A stretch of 8,032 nt of DNA, taken from positions 1 to 8,032 of the forward strand of contig JAWDMK010000029.1 in the NCBI GenBank assembly GCA_046536675.1. The letters run 5' to 3'. Shown here piece after piece: positions 1-6,179 of the stretch. The position numbers and the translations under genes are program-made. Source of the DNA: JAGDYD01 sp046536675. Lineage in GTDB: Archaea; Micrarchaeota; Micrarchaeia; Micrarchaeales; CABMGC01. A model generated the notes under the pieces. It saw only the letters and a list, made by a program, of their open reading frames with translations. It was not told the origin of the DNA and searched no databases. How positions within the stretch are numbered: the stretch's first letter is position 1; each line of letters begins with the position of its first letter.

Positions 1-2271
1 AAGTTTATAATATTTCTCAGGAAGATTTATAACTATTGAGGTTAATGGGTAGTTAAGTGCCAGCTTATTCTTAGTCTTCTCCCTTCTAATCATGCTTATG
101 ACATTGTTAATATACACTCCATTTTCCTCTATTTCCTTGTTTATTGCCTTTTCATCTGCTACAGGGAAGCTCTCTAGGTGAATGCTTCTCTTCTTAAGCT
201 TCCTGTAAAGATAATCGGTAGCAAAAGGTATTATTGGAGCAAGCATTTTGAGCACAGAGTCTATTGTCTGGTAAAGGACATGCTGAACAGCAATCTTTCT
301 AGGCTCATCATTGCCATATACAACATATTTTACATCCTCTATGTAGAAGTCGCAGAATTCATGCCAATAAAAATCAATAAGCATGTTTGCTGCGCTCATA
401 AAGTCAAAATTTTCATAAGCTTTTTCAACTTCTTTGATAATAGTGTTAAGCCTGCTCAAGAGCCATAAGTCAATATCGCTGTAGCTGCCTGCTCCTTTAG
501 CCTCTTTATAGCCTGCCAGGGCTTTTTCAACAAATTCATATGAGTTAAAGAGCTTGTTTATGAAGCTGTGTGCATACTTTAGATCTTTCATTATAAGAGG
601 TCTGTCTCTTCCTATTGCACCGCTCAGAGCACTCCACATCCTAAGCGAATCGGCAGAATACTCTTTTATAGCATCATCAGGTGATACAACATTTCCAAAG
701 CTCTTGCTCATCTTTCTATTATCTGCTCCTAAAACAAGCCCGTGGACAAGTATCTTTTTGAAAGGAATATTGCCTGTAAGCGCCCATACCCTATATATTG
801 TGTAAAAAGCCCAGGATCTTATAATCTCAGTGCCTTGTATCCTTATGTCTGCTGGGAAAGCCTTTTTGAAAAAGTCATCAGTATCGGGCCAGCCTGCAAT
901 TACTATGGGCGTTATGGAAGAATCTACCCATACATCACATGTTGAGCTCTCACCAACAAGTTCGCCTCCACATTTTGGGCATTTCTCAACATGTGGCTTC
1001 TCTTTTCTTGGATCAACAGGAAGCTTGCTTTTATCAGCAGGTAAAATATAACCACATTTCTTGCATATCCAGAAAGGGAGCGGGGTATCGAATTTTCTCT
1101 GCCTGCTTATAACCCAGTCCCAGTCTATATATTCTGCCCAGTCAAGCAGATAGCGTTTGGTAAACTCGGGTATCCATTCTATCTTCTCTGCCTGCTCCTT
1201 TATCTTTTCTGCAAACTCCTTTGTCTTCATAAACCACTGTTCGCTTGAGATAAGCTCAACAGGGTTCTCGCATCTGTCGTGGATTTTTACTGTATGCAAT
1301 ATCTCCTCTTGCTTTACAAGCAGACCCATTGCCTTTAGATCACTAATTATCGCGCTTCTAGCCTCTTCAACGCTAAGCCCAGTATATTTGCCAGCGTTTA
1401 TAAGCTTGCCATCCTCGTCTATGGCCTTTATCTCTTTTAGGTTGTGCCTGTGGAACATTATTAGGTCTTCTTTATCTCCGAATGTACAAACCATCTCCGC
1501 CCCTGTTCCAAACTCTATATCGACATCTTCGTCAGCTATTATATCAACCTCTCTATTGAATATCGGCACAACCGCCTTTTTGCCTATATATTTTTTATTC
1601 TTCTCATCATTAGGATTTACCACAACGGCAACGCATGCATGCATAAGCTCTGGTCTTGTTGTGGCTATTGTTATTTTCTCCCCTCCACCTGAAAGAACGA
1701 AGTTTATATAGTTGAGCTTACCTTTTTCCTCCCTATCCTCAGTTTCTTCTCTTGCTATAGCAGTGTGGCAGTATGGGCACCAGTAAACAGCATGTGTTCC
1801 TTTGTAAACAAGGCCCTTTTCATACATGAGTAAGATTGAGAGCTGCACCCTCTTCTTGTAGTCGCTTGAAAGCGTTATATATTCATATGACTTGTCAAAT
1901 GAGAAGCCAAGTCTAAGCATCTGATTTCTCATTGCATTAAGATTCTGTATAGATATTTCTTCGCATTTCTTAATAAATTCCTCTGATGTGAGGTTCTTGC
2001 CATATTTCTTCTCTACCGCTCTCTCAGTCGGAAAGCCCATAGTATCCCAGCCCTGTGGGTAGTAGACATTGTAGCCTTTCATGCGTTTGTATCTTGCTAT
2101 GAAGTCAATGAAAGAGTAGCTTAGTGCATGGCCCATGTGGAGCACGCCACTTGTAAATGGTGGTGGCGTATCGATAGTATAAATGGGTTTGCTAGAGTTT
2201 ATATCAAACTTGTATAAACCCTCTTTTTCCCACTCAGCAACAAGCTTTTCCTCTATACTTGGATCATACAT
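1..2271 (-). CDS. valS: Valyl-tRNA synthetase, archaeal type (C-terminus cut by window edge)
   Basis: This class I aminoacyl-tRNA synthetase charges tRNA(Val) with valine in the cytoplasm and removes mischarged threonine. The reading frame is open for 757 codons from the ATG at 2271 to the left edge. Visible are the HIGH-type motif HMGH (residues 45-48), the KMSKS motif (520-524) and TTRPE (204-208), which begins the CP1 editing domain. Also seen are GTGAEMVCTFGDK (255-267), typical of archaeal ValRS as I remember it, and DVWVDSS (446-452). Cysteine pairs for zinc lie at 165/168, 403/406 and 431/434. From about residue 560 comes the helical anticodon-binding domain (FYWHEFCDFYIE around 634-645). 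Archaeal ValRS is usually somewhat longer than 757 residues, so only the last part is missing. The start fits the family N-terminus (MYDPSIEEKL), with a GGTGTT site 4 nt upstream. It is divergent from tfb and appears intact. Confidence 0.96.
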   Translation of the reverse strand, partial: MYDPSIEEKLVAEWEKEGLYKFDINSSKPIYTIDTPPPFTSGVLHMGHALSYSFIDFIARYKRMKGYNVYYPQGWDTMGFPTERAVEKKYGKNLTSEEFIKKCEEISIQNLNAMRNQMLRLGFSFDKSYEYITLSSDYKKRVQLSILLMYEKGLVYKGTHAVYWCPYCHTAIAREETEDREEKGKLNYINFVLSGGGEKITIATTRPELMHACVAVVVNPNDEKNKKYIGKKAVVPIFNREVDIIADEDVDIEFGTGAEMVCTFGDKEDLIMFHRHNLKEIKAIDEDGKLINAGKYTGLSVEEARSAIISDLKAMGLLVKQEEILHTVKIHDRCENPVELISSEQWFMKTKEFAEKIKEQAEKIEWIPEFTKRYLLDWAEYIDWDWVISRQRKFDTPLPFWICKKCGYILPADKSKLPVDPRKEKPHVEKCPKCGGELVGESSTCDVWVDSSITPIVIAGWPDTDDFFKKAFPADIRIQGTEIIRSWAFYTIYRVWALTGNIPFKKILVHGLVLGADNRKMSKSFGNVVSPDDAIKEYSADSLRMWSALSGAIGRDRPLIMKDLKYAHSFINKLFNSYEFVEKALAGYKEAKGAGSYSDIDLWLLSRLNTIIKEVEKAYENFDFMSAANMLIDFYWHEFCDFYIEDVKYVVYGNDEPRKIAVQHVLYQTIDSVLKMLAPIIPFATDYLYRKLKKRSIHLESFPVADEKAINKEIEENGVYINNVISMIRREKTKNKLALNYPLTSIVINLPEKYYKL

Positions 2272-2275
2272 CAGA

Positions 2276-2281
2276 AACACC
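2276..2281 (-). promoter_or_regulatory. Ribosome binding site of valS
   Basis: Read on the minus strand, GGTGTT precedes the ATG at 2271 with a 4-nt spacer. GGTG is complementary to the archaeal 16S rRNA 3' tail (known sequence AUCACCUCC). Position and spacing match the sites of tfb and thrS. Confidence 0.6.
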
Positions 2282-2308
2282 AGAAACTAAATTATCTATC
2301 TTGTTTTA

Positions 2309-2350
2309 AGCTTTTAAACATTTAAGCACTTAAAAATATAAATCTAAACT
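2309..2350 (-). promoter_or_regulatory. Candidate valS promoter region with two TATA-like boxes
   Basis: On the minus strand there are two TATA-like boxes: TTTATATT at 2342-2335 with purine-rich flank upstream, and TTTAAAAG at 2318-2311. The nearer one lies 40-47 nt before the valS ATG, similar to the distance at tfb and thrS. It would give a short leader that includes the GGTGTT site. Which box is used cannot be decided from sequence. Confidence 0.5.
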
Positions 2351-2398
2351 CTGTATAGCTCTTGGTTTCTTGCTCCAATCTGTTTCGCTGGTGGCAAC

Positions 2399-2413
2399 CG
2401 AAAGATTTAAATA
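2399..2413 (+). promoter_or_regulatory. Distal tfb promoter (BRE plus TATA box)
   Basis: CGAAAGA followed by TTTAAATA (2406-2413) resembles a strong archaeal BRE/TATA pair. Transcription would be expected to start about 25 nt downstream, near 2435, leaving a leader of about 60 nt. A second, very similar box follows 47 bp later. Confidence 0.55.
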
Positions 2414-2447
2414 TCTTATTGCATACTTATTCTATTGCTTATTTTAG

Positions 2448-2460
2448 CAAGATTTAAAAA
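2448..2460 (+). promoter_or_regulatory. Proximal tfb promoter (TATA box)
   Basis: CAAGATTTAAAAA contains a TATA-like TTTAAAAA at 2453-2460. It nearly repeats the distal box (AAGATTTAAATAT versus AAGATTTAAAAAT), exactly 47 bp away. A start near 2480 would give a leader of about 17 nt that still carries the ribosome binding site. This spacing (37-44 nt before ATG) is shared with thrS. Confidence 0.5.
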
Positions 2461-2485
2461 TTTTTCTTTAAAAATTGGTGCTTTT

Positions 2486-2492
2486 AGGTGGT
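2486..2492 (+). promoter_or_regulatory. Ribosome binding site that fixes the tfb start
   Basis: AGGTGGT lies 4 nt before the ATG at 2497. It pairs with the anti-Shine-Dalgarno AUCACCU, using one G-U wobble compared with AGGTGAT. The in-frame GTG at 2488 is part of this site, so it is unlikely to be the start codon. Confidence 0.75.
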
Positions 2493-2496
2493 AAAA

Positions 2497-3558
2497 ATGG
2501 CTAAATCTAATGCAAAAAGTAAAAGCGTAAAGGCAAAGAGTGTAAATAAGGCTAGCAAAGCGCAGGAAAAGCAGGCTAGCGAGAGCAATATAGAAAGCAA
2601 GCCTGAGCCTACTCTCGATTATGAAGCACAGCATGCTAGCGAGGCAACAACAGAGCCACGCAGATGCCCAAGCTGCGGTAGCACAGATATAGTATATGAT
2701 GCTGAGAGGGGTGAGCTTGTCTGCAACAACTGTGGCCTTGTAATTGAAGAGAATGTAACAGATACGGGTCCTGAGTGGCGTGCGTTTGATGCAGATCAAA
2801 GGAATACAAGGTCAAGAACTGGTGCTCCTATAAAATACATGAAGCCAAATAAGGGGCTTGTCACTGAGATAGATATGTATAACAGAGACATCCGCGGTGC
2901 TAGATTACCTTCAAAAAGGCAGGCTCAGCTATACAGAATGAGGAAGTGGCACAAGCGTGCAAGCATTGCTAGCTCAAGCGAAAGAAACTACCTTATCGCA
3001 TTGCCAGAGCTTAACAGAGTAGCAAGCTATCTTGGCTTGCCTGAAAATATAAGAGAGAGCGCTGCACTTCTATACAGGCAGTGCGTAAAAAACAATTTGA
3101 TAAGGGGAAGACCTATAGAGACAGTTGTTAACGCAGCATTATATGCAACGTGCAGAAGTGCTGGCATGCCAAGAACGCTAGATGAGATAGCCCAAATCTC
3201 TGGTGTTCCAAAGAAGGAAATAGGTAGGGCATATAGGGTAATATCACATGAGCTAAACCTAAAGATACCTCTGACAGACCCTATAAGCTATGTGCCTAGA
3301 TATGTTGCAGCTCTTAAGCTTAGCGGTGAAGCGCAGGAAAAAGCGGTTGCATTGCTTAAGCAGGCAATGAAGAAAGGACTTGTCAGTGGAAGAAGCCCAA
3401 CAGGAGTTTCGGCTGCAGCGGTATATATAGCTGGTGCTCTTATAGGCGAGAGGAGAACACAGAAAGAGGTAGCTGATGTGGCAGGAGTTACAGAGGTAAC
3501 AATAAGAAACAGGTACAGGGAGCTTAAGAAAGAGCTCAACTTAGACGTAAACCTCTAA
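2497..3558 (+). CDS. tfb: Transcription initiation factor B (TFB, TFIIB homologue)
   Basis: TFB binds the TBP-TATA complex and the BRE element, and recruits and positions RNA polymerase. The protein has 353 residues. An N-terminal zinc ribbon has Cys57/60 and Cys76/79 (CPSC and CNNC). It is followed by the B-reader/linker (TGPEWRAFDADQR at 90-102, RTGAPIKY at 107-114, RKWHKR at 149-154). Two cyclin-like repeats follow at about 160-253 and 258-350, the second ending in a helix-turn-helix (about 321-345) expected to read BRE. The start is the ATG at 2497, set by AGGTGGT 4 nt upstream. Odd: about 55 residues rich in Lys, Ser, Ala and Glu precede the zinc ribbon, where archaeal TFBs usually have only about ten or fewer; the extension looks disordered. 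It has its own promoters and is divergent from valS. Identification is very sure; the role of the extension is unknown. Confidence 0.97.
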   Translation: MAKSNAKSKSVKAKSVNKASKAQEKQASESNIESKPEPTLDYEAQHASEATTEPRRCPSCGSTDIVYDAERGELVCNNCGLVIEENVTDTGPEWRAFDADQRNTRSRTGAPIKYMKPNKGLVTEIDMYNRDIRGARLPSKRQAQLYRMRKWHKRASIASSSERNYLIALPELNRVASYLGLPENIRESAALLYRQCVKNNLIRGRPIETVVNAALYATCRSAGMPRTLDEIAQISGVPKKEIGRAYRVISHELNLKIPLTDPISYVPRYVAALKLSGEAQEKAVALLKQAMKKGLVSGRSPTGVSAAAVYIAGALIGERRTQKEVADVAGVTEVTIRNRYRELKKELNLDVNL

Positions 3559-3584
3559 CCTTTTATTCTTTCTTTTCTTTATTA
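3559..3584 (+). terminator. Pyrimidine/T-rich terminator of tfb
   Basis: Directly after the tfb TAA is a run of T and C with several T4/T3 tracts. Such U-rich stretches without a hairpin are known intrinsic termination signals in archaea. The tract overlaps the presumed promoter box of the next gene. Confidence 0.5.
3561..3568 (+). promoter_or_regulatory. TATA-like box for the membrane protein gene, leaderless spacing
   Basis: TTTTATTC begins 28 nt before the ATG at 3589, which places the expected transcript start at or next to the start codon. No GGTG-type site precedes this gene. The nnr gene has the same box (TTTTATTG) at exactly the same distance. Confidence 0.4.
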
Positions 3585-3588
3585 TTCA

Positions 3589-4005
3589 ATGATAAAAATG
3601 AAGCTATACTTTTTGCTCTTGCTGCCAATTTTAATGCAGACAATGGTTCAGCAGCCAAGCTATACACCTGAGCAGGCAAGGCACATTATTAATGAAACAG
3701 CTAATTACATAAATCTAGTAAATGAGAGTGGCTACCTTATTTTCTACCCTTCTTTGAGCGAGGCATATGCATATATGAACAATGCCACTAAATTCTGCAA
3801 CTCTTCTCCAAATCTGGCTGTAAGCTACGCGCTTAAGGCTAAGCAGATAGCCTTGCAAGAGGAAGAGAAGCTAAATTCATACAAGCTTATTTCGCTAATA
3901 TCTACGCTTATCTTTACAATAATAATGCTTGTCATACTTTACTTTTACATGAAGCCTATTAGAAAAATAAGGCCACAAAAGCATAGAAAGGTTAGTAAGC
4001 AATAA
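3589..4005 (+). CDS. Small single-pass membrane protein of unknown function, possibly glycosylated
   Basis: I do not recognise this 138-residue protein. It has a hydrophobic N-terminus (about 4-20) that looks like a signal peptide. An outside domain of about 75 residues follows, then a strong membrane helix at about 100-120 (ISLISTLIFTIIMLVILYFY) and a very basic tail (KPIRKIRPQKHRK). This predicts an outside domain and a short cytoplasmic tail. The outside part looks helical, with an Ala-rich segment (about 76-95). It carries four N-x-S/T sequons at Asn35, Asn45, Asn65 and Asn71, and a single Cys70. It starts 30 bp after tfb and precedes thrS. The start could be ATG 3589 or ATG 3598; no ribosome binding site separates them, and the TTTTATTC box at -28 favours 3589 as a leaderless start. 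Cotranscription by read-through from tfb is possible. Confidence 0.8.
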   Translation: MIKMKLYFLLLLPILMQTMVQQPSYTPEQARHIINETANYINLVNESGYLIFYPSLSEAYAYMNNATKFCNSSPNLAVSYALKAKQIALQEEEKLNSYKLISLISTLIFTIIMLVILYFYMKPIRKIRPQKHRKVSKQ

Positions 4006-4020
4006 TCGAGATTATACACT

Positions 4021-4034
4021 AAATTTATAAATAT
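4021..4034 (+). promoter_or_regulatory. thrS promoter (TATA box)
   Basis: AAATTTATAAATAT contains a clear TATA box, TTTATAAA, at 4024-4031, 33-40 nt upstream of the thrS ATG. A start near 4050 gives a short leader that includes the ribosome binding site. A weaker AT-rich box (TTTTTAAATA) follows at about 4037-4046. Confidence 0.6.
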
Positions 4035-4053
4035 ACTTTTTAAATACTCTTTT

Positions 4054-4059
4054 AGTGGT
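4054..4059 (+). promoter_or_regulatory. Ribosome binding site of thrS
   Basis: AGTGGT sits 4 nt before ATG 4064. GUGGU pairs with AUCAC of the 16S tail through one G-U wobble. The in-frame GTG at 4055 belongs to this site, which argues for the ATG as start. Confidence 0.6.
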
Positions 4060-4063
4060 TTTT

Positions 4064-5971
4064 ATGAGGATTTTGCAGCTTGATGTGAACAATATAAAAT
4101 TTAAGCTAATAGAACCAGAATCTAAGGTTTATGAGAAGAGTAGCGAAAAGGAAAAGAGTGTAGACGATGCCCTTGTTCTGCTTGTCTCTATTGAAAAAGG
4201 TGATACAGAAGAAACAGCAAAAGAAGCGATAGATGAAGCTGTAAAGTTCATGAAGCAGATAAAGAGGAAGAAGCTTGTTATCTACCCTTTTGCACATTTG
4301 AGCAACAATTTGGAAGAGCCCGAGAAGGCGCTTGATGTGCTCAATTATATGCGCAAGGCTGTGCCTGGCGATATAGAGCTTATCTCTGCACCTTTTGGTT
4401 GGAATAAAAGCTTGTCTCTAGATATAAAAGGGCACCCGCTTGCAGAGCAGTCTAAAGCATACGGCTTGGCTAAAAAAGAAAAAAGTGCTCCTTCAAGCAA
4501 AGCAAAGGAAAAAGAGGAGAAGGAGGAGAAGAAAGAAGAGGTCTCAGAAGCGCTCAAGCAGGAAGAGAAGGTAAAGTCTACATGGTTTATACTTGATGAA
4601 AAAGGCAATCTAACGCCTGTTGAGAAGTTTGATTTCAAAGGGCAAAACCTAAAGAAGTTTGCGAGCTATGAGATGAGCAAGGTTAGAGCCTACCAACAGT
4701 TGCCTGCGCATGTTAAGCTTATGAGGAAGCTTGAGCTTGTCGATTATGAGCCTGGATCAGATGCAGGCAATATGCGCTATTATCCAAACGGCAGGCTTAT
4801 AAAATCGCTTCTTGAGCAGTATGTGACAAAGAAGGTTATAGAATATGGTGCGATAGAGCTTGAAACCCCTATAATGTATGACTATGGCCATCCTGCGCTT
4901 AAGGAATATCTTAACAGGTTTCCTGCAAGGCATTATATAGTGAGGTCAGATGATAAAGACTTCTTCCTAAGGTTCTCAGCAGACTTCGGCCAGTTCTTGC
5001 TTATACATGATGCAACAATCTCATACAAGCAGCTTCCTTTCAGGTTCTATGAGCTTACAAGGTATAGCTTTAGAAGAGAGAAGAGCGGTGAGGTTGTTGG
5101 ATTGAAAAGATTAAGGGCTTTTACAATGCCCGATATGCATACAATGTGTGCAGATCTTGAGCAGGCTAAGGAAGAGTTCAAAAATCAATTCAGGTTTAGT
5201 CAAAGAATACTAGATGGCATAGGAATAAAGAGCGATAGGTATGAAGCAGCGATAAGGTTTACAGAAGATTTCTGGAAGGAGAACAGTGACTTCATAAAGA
5301 GCATAGTAAGAGATGAGCTTAAAAAACCAGCATTGATAGAAATGTGGAACTTCAGATATGCCTACTTTGACCCTAAGTTTGAATTCAATATTATTGATAC
5401 AATGGATAAGGCGACAGCACTCTCTACTGTGCAGGTAGATCATGAAAATGGCAAAAGGTATGGTATGACATATATTGACAAAGATGGCAAGAAGAAATAC
5501 CCTATACTATTGCATTGTTCACCTAGCGGTGCTATAGAACGAGTAATATACGCGCTTCTTGAGTTTGCCGCAATGGATGAGAAGAAAGGCATTGTTCCAT
5601 CTCTTCCACTTTGGCTTTCTCCAATACAGGTAAGGCTTCTCCCAATATCTGATAAGCATGTCGGCAAGTGCATAGAGATTGCTAATGAGCTTAAGGCAAA
5701 TGGAATAAGGGTAGACATAGATGATACCTCAAACACTTTGGATAAAAAAGTTTTAAATGCGGAGCAAAGCTGGATCCCATACATATGTGTTGTTGGTGAT
5801 AAAGAGATTGAGTCAGGAAAACTTGCTGTTAGAATAAGGGGGCAAAAGGATAGGAAGCAAATGAGTAAGGATGAGCTTATAAAAGAGATAAGCAGCAAAT
5901 GCGAAGGTATGCCAAAAGGCGATAATTCTTTGCCGATGCTCCTTTCAAAGAGGCCAATATTTGTTGGCTAA
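4064..5971 (+). CDS. thrS: Threonyl-tRNA synthetase, archaeal type
   Basis: This class II synthetase attaches threonine to tRNA(Thr). It has 635 residues. The N-terminal archaeal editing domain (about 1-132), related to D-aminoacyl-tRNA deacylase, removes mischarged serine; YPFAHLS with His78 and APFGW...KGHPLAE (109-128) match it. A Lys/Glu-rich linker (about 138-172) follows, then the catalytic core: motif 1 around ETPIMYDYGHP (267-277), motif 2 with Arg333/Arg337 (YELTRYSFRREKSG, 329-342) and motif 3 (HCSPSGAIER, 484-493). The C-terminal anticodon-binding domain runs from about 516 to the end. Odd: the zinc-ligand Cys expected in the ACFGQF segment of relatives (as I recall them) is Asp307 here (SADFGQF), while the other expected ligands His359 and His484 remain. 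The start ATG 4064 gives the usual MRIL N-terminus and has AGTGGT upstream. It has its own promoter. Confidence 0.97.
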   Translation: MRILQLDVNNIKFKLIEPESKVYEKSSEKEKSVDDALVLLVSIEKGDTEETAKEAIDEAVKFMKQIKRKKLVIYPFAHLSNNLEEPEKALDVLNYMRKAVPGDIELISAPFGWNKSLSLDIKGHPLAEQSKAYGLAKKEKSAPSSKAKEKEEKEEKKEEVSEALKQEEKVKSTWFILDEKGNLTPVEKFDFKGQNLKKFASYEMSKVRAYQQLPAHVKLMRKLELVDYEPGSDAGNMRYYPNGRLIKSLLEQYVTKKVIEYGAIELETPIMYDYGHPALKEYLNRFPARHYIVRSDDKDFFLRFSADFGQFLLIHDATISYKQLPFRFYELTRYSFRREKSGEVVGLKRLRAFTMPDMHTMCADLEQAKEEFKNQFRFSQRILDGIGIKSDRYEAAIRFTEDFWKENSDFIKSIVRDELKKPALIEMWNFRYAYFDPKFEFNIIDTMDKATALSTVQVDHENGKRYGMTYIDKDGKKKYPILLHCSPSGAIERVIYALLEFAAMDEKKGIVPSLPLWLSPIQVRLLPISDKHVGKCIEIANELKANGIRVDIDDTSNTLDKKVLNAEQSWIPYICVVGDKEIESGKLAVRIRGQKDRKQMSKDELIKEISSKCEGMPKGDNSLPMLLSKRPIFVG

Positions 5972-5975
5972 GCAA

Positions 5976-5985
5976 GATATAAAAA
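5976..5985 (+). promoter_or_regulatory. secG promoter (TATA box)
   Basis: GATATAAAAA (TATAAAAA at 5978-5985) begins a few bases after the thrS stop, 31-38 nt before the secG ATG. That is close to the distance seen at thrS. It suggests secG has its own promoter besides any read-through from thrS. Confidence 0.5.
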
Positions 5986-6006
5986 GATGAATAAGCAATA
6001 TAATTT

Positions 6007-6012
6007 AGTGGT
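6007..6012 (+). promoter_or_regulatory. Ribosome binding site of secG
   Basis: AGTGGT is followed by TCA and ATG 6016, a 3-nt spacer. The TTTAGTGGTT context is the same as before thrS. Confidence 0.6.
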
Positions 6013-6015
6013 TCA

Positions 6016-6174
6016 ATGGCAACACTAGGCACTCCACAGACACAGGCTGGAATACTAAGCTTTTATGATGCACCAGAGAAAGGGCCAAAGGTTGGTGCTA
6101 AGCTTGTGTTAATCATTGTAGTACTTTTTACAATAATTGTATTGATATTCGACCACTTCCTGCTAGCACACTAA
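6016..6174 (+). CDS. secG: Preprotein translocase subunit Sec61-beta (archaeal SecG)
   Basis: This is the small tail-anchored subunit of the SecYE-beta protein-conducting channel in the cytoplasmic membrane. The protein has only 52 residues. A short polar N-terminus is followed by the family pattern AGILSFYDAPEKGPK (about 11-25), which matches the Sec61-beta signature of aromatic and acidic residues followed by a KGPK turn. One membrane helix (about 30-45, LVLIIVVLFTIIVLIF) leads to a very short outside end (DHFLLAH). Length and layout fit archaeal Sec61-beta. It begins 44 bp after thrS with a TATA box and AGTGGT site of its own. It ends 5 bp from the stop of the converging minus-strand gene. 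The gene is short enough to be missed by automatic annotation. Confidence 0.88.
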   Translation: MATLGTPQTQAGILSFYDAPEKGPKVGAKLVLIIVVLFTIIVLIFDHFLLAH

Positions 6175-6179
6175 TCTGT

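Noticed and set aside
1157..1711. Open frame of 184 codons on the plus strand
   Set aside because: It lies wholly antisense to valS, whose synthetase motifs are unmistakable. Its composition (Ser/Phe/Ile-rich) is that of a shadow frame.
2416..2799. Open frame of 127 codons on the minus strand over the tfb start
   Set aside because: It is antisense to the Lys/Ala-rich tfb extension and zinc ribbon. It has no recognisable domain, and tfb is certain on the other strand.
2551..2973. Four GCTAGC hexamers in tfb (2551, 2575, 2635, 2968) and three more at 6162, 6232 and 7773
   Set aside because: Several are in-frame Ala-Ser codons in an Ala/Ser-rich protein, and the spacing is irregular. Codon choice explains them better than a binding site.
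5440..5898. Open frame of 152 codons on the minus strand
   Set aside because: It is antisense to the conserved C-terminal part of thrS and has no family features.
6129..6141. Perfect 13-nt palindrome TACAATAATTGTA
   Set aside because: It lies in the membrane-helix codons of secG, is AT-rich and short, and has no T-run on a suitable side, so it is likely chance.
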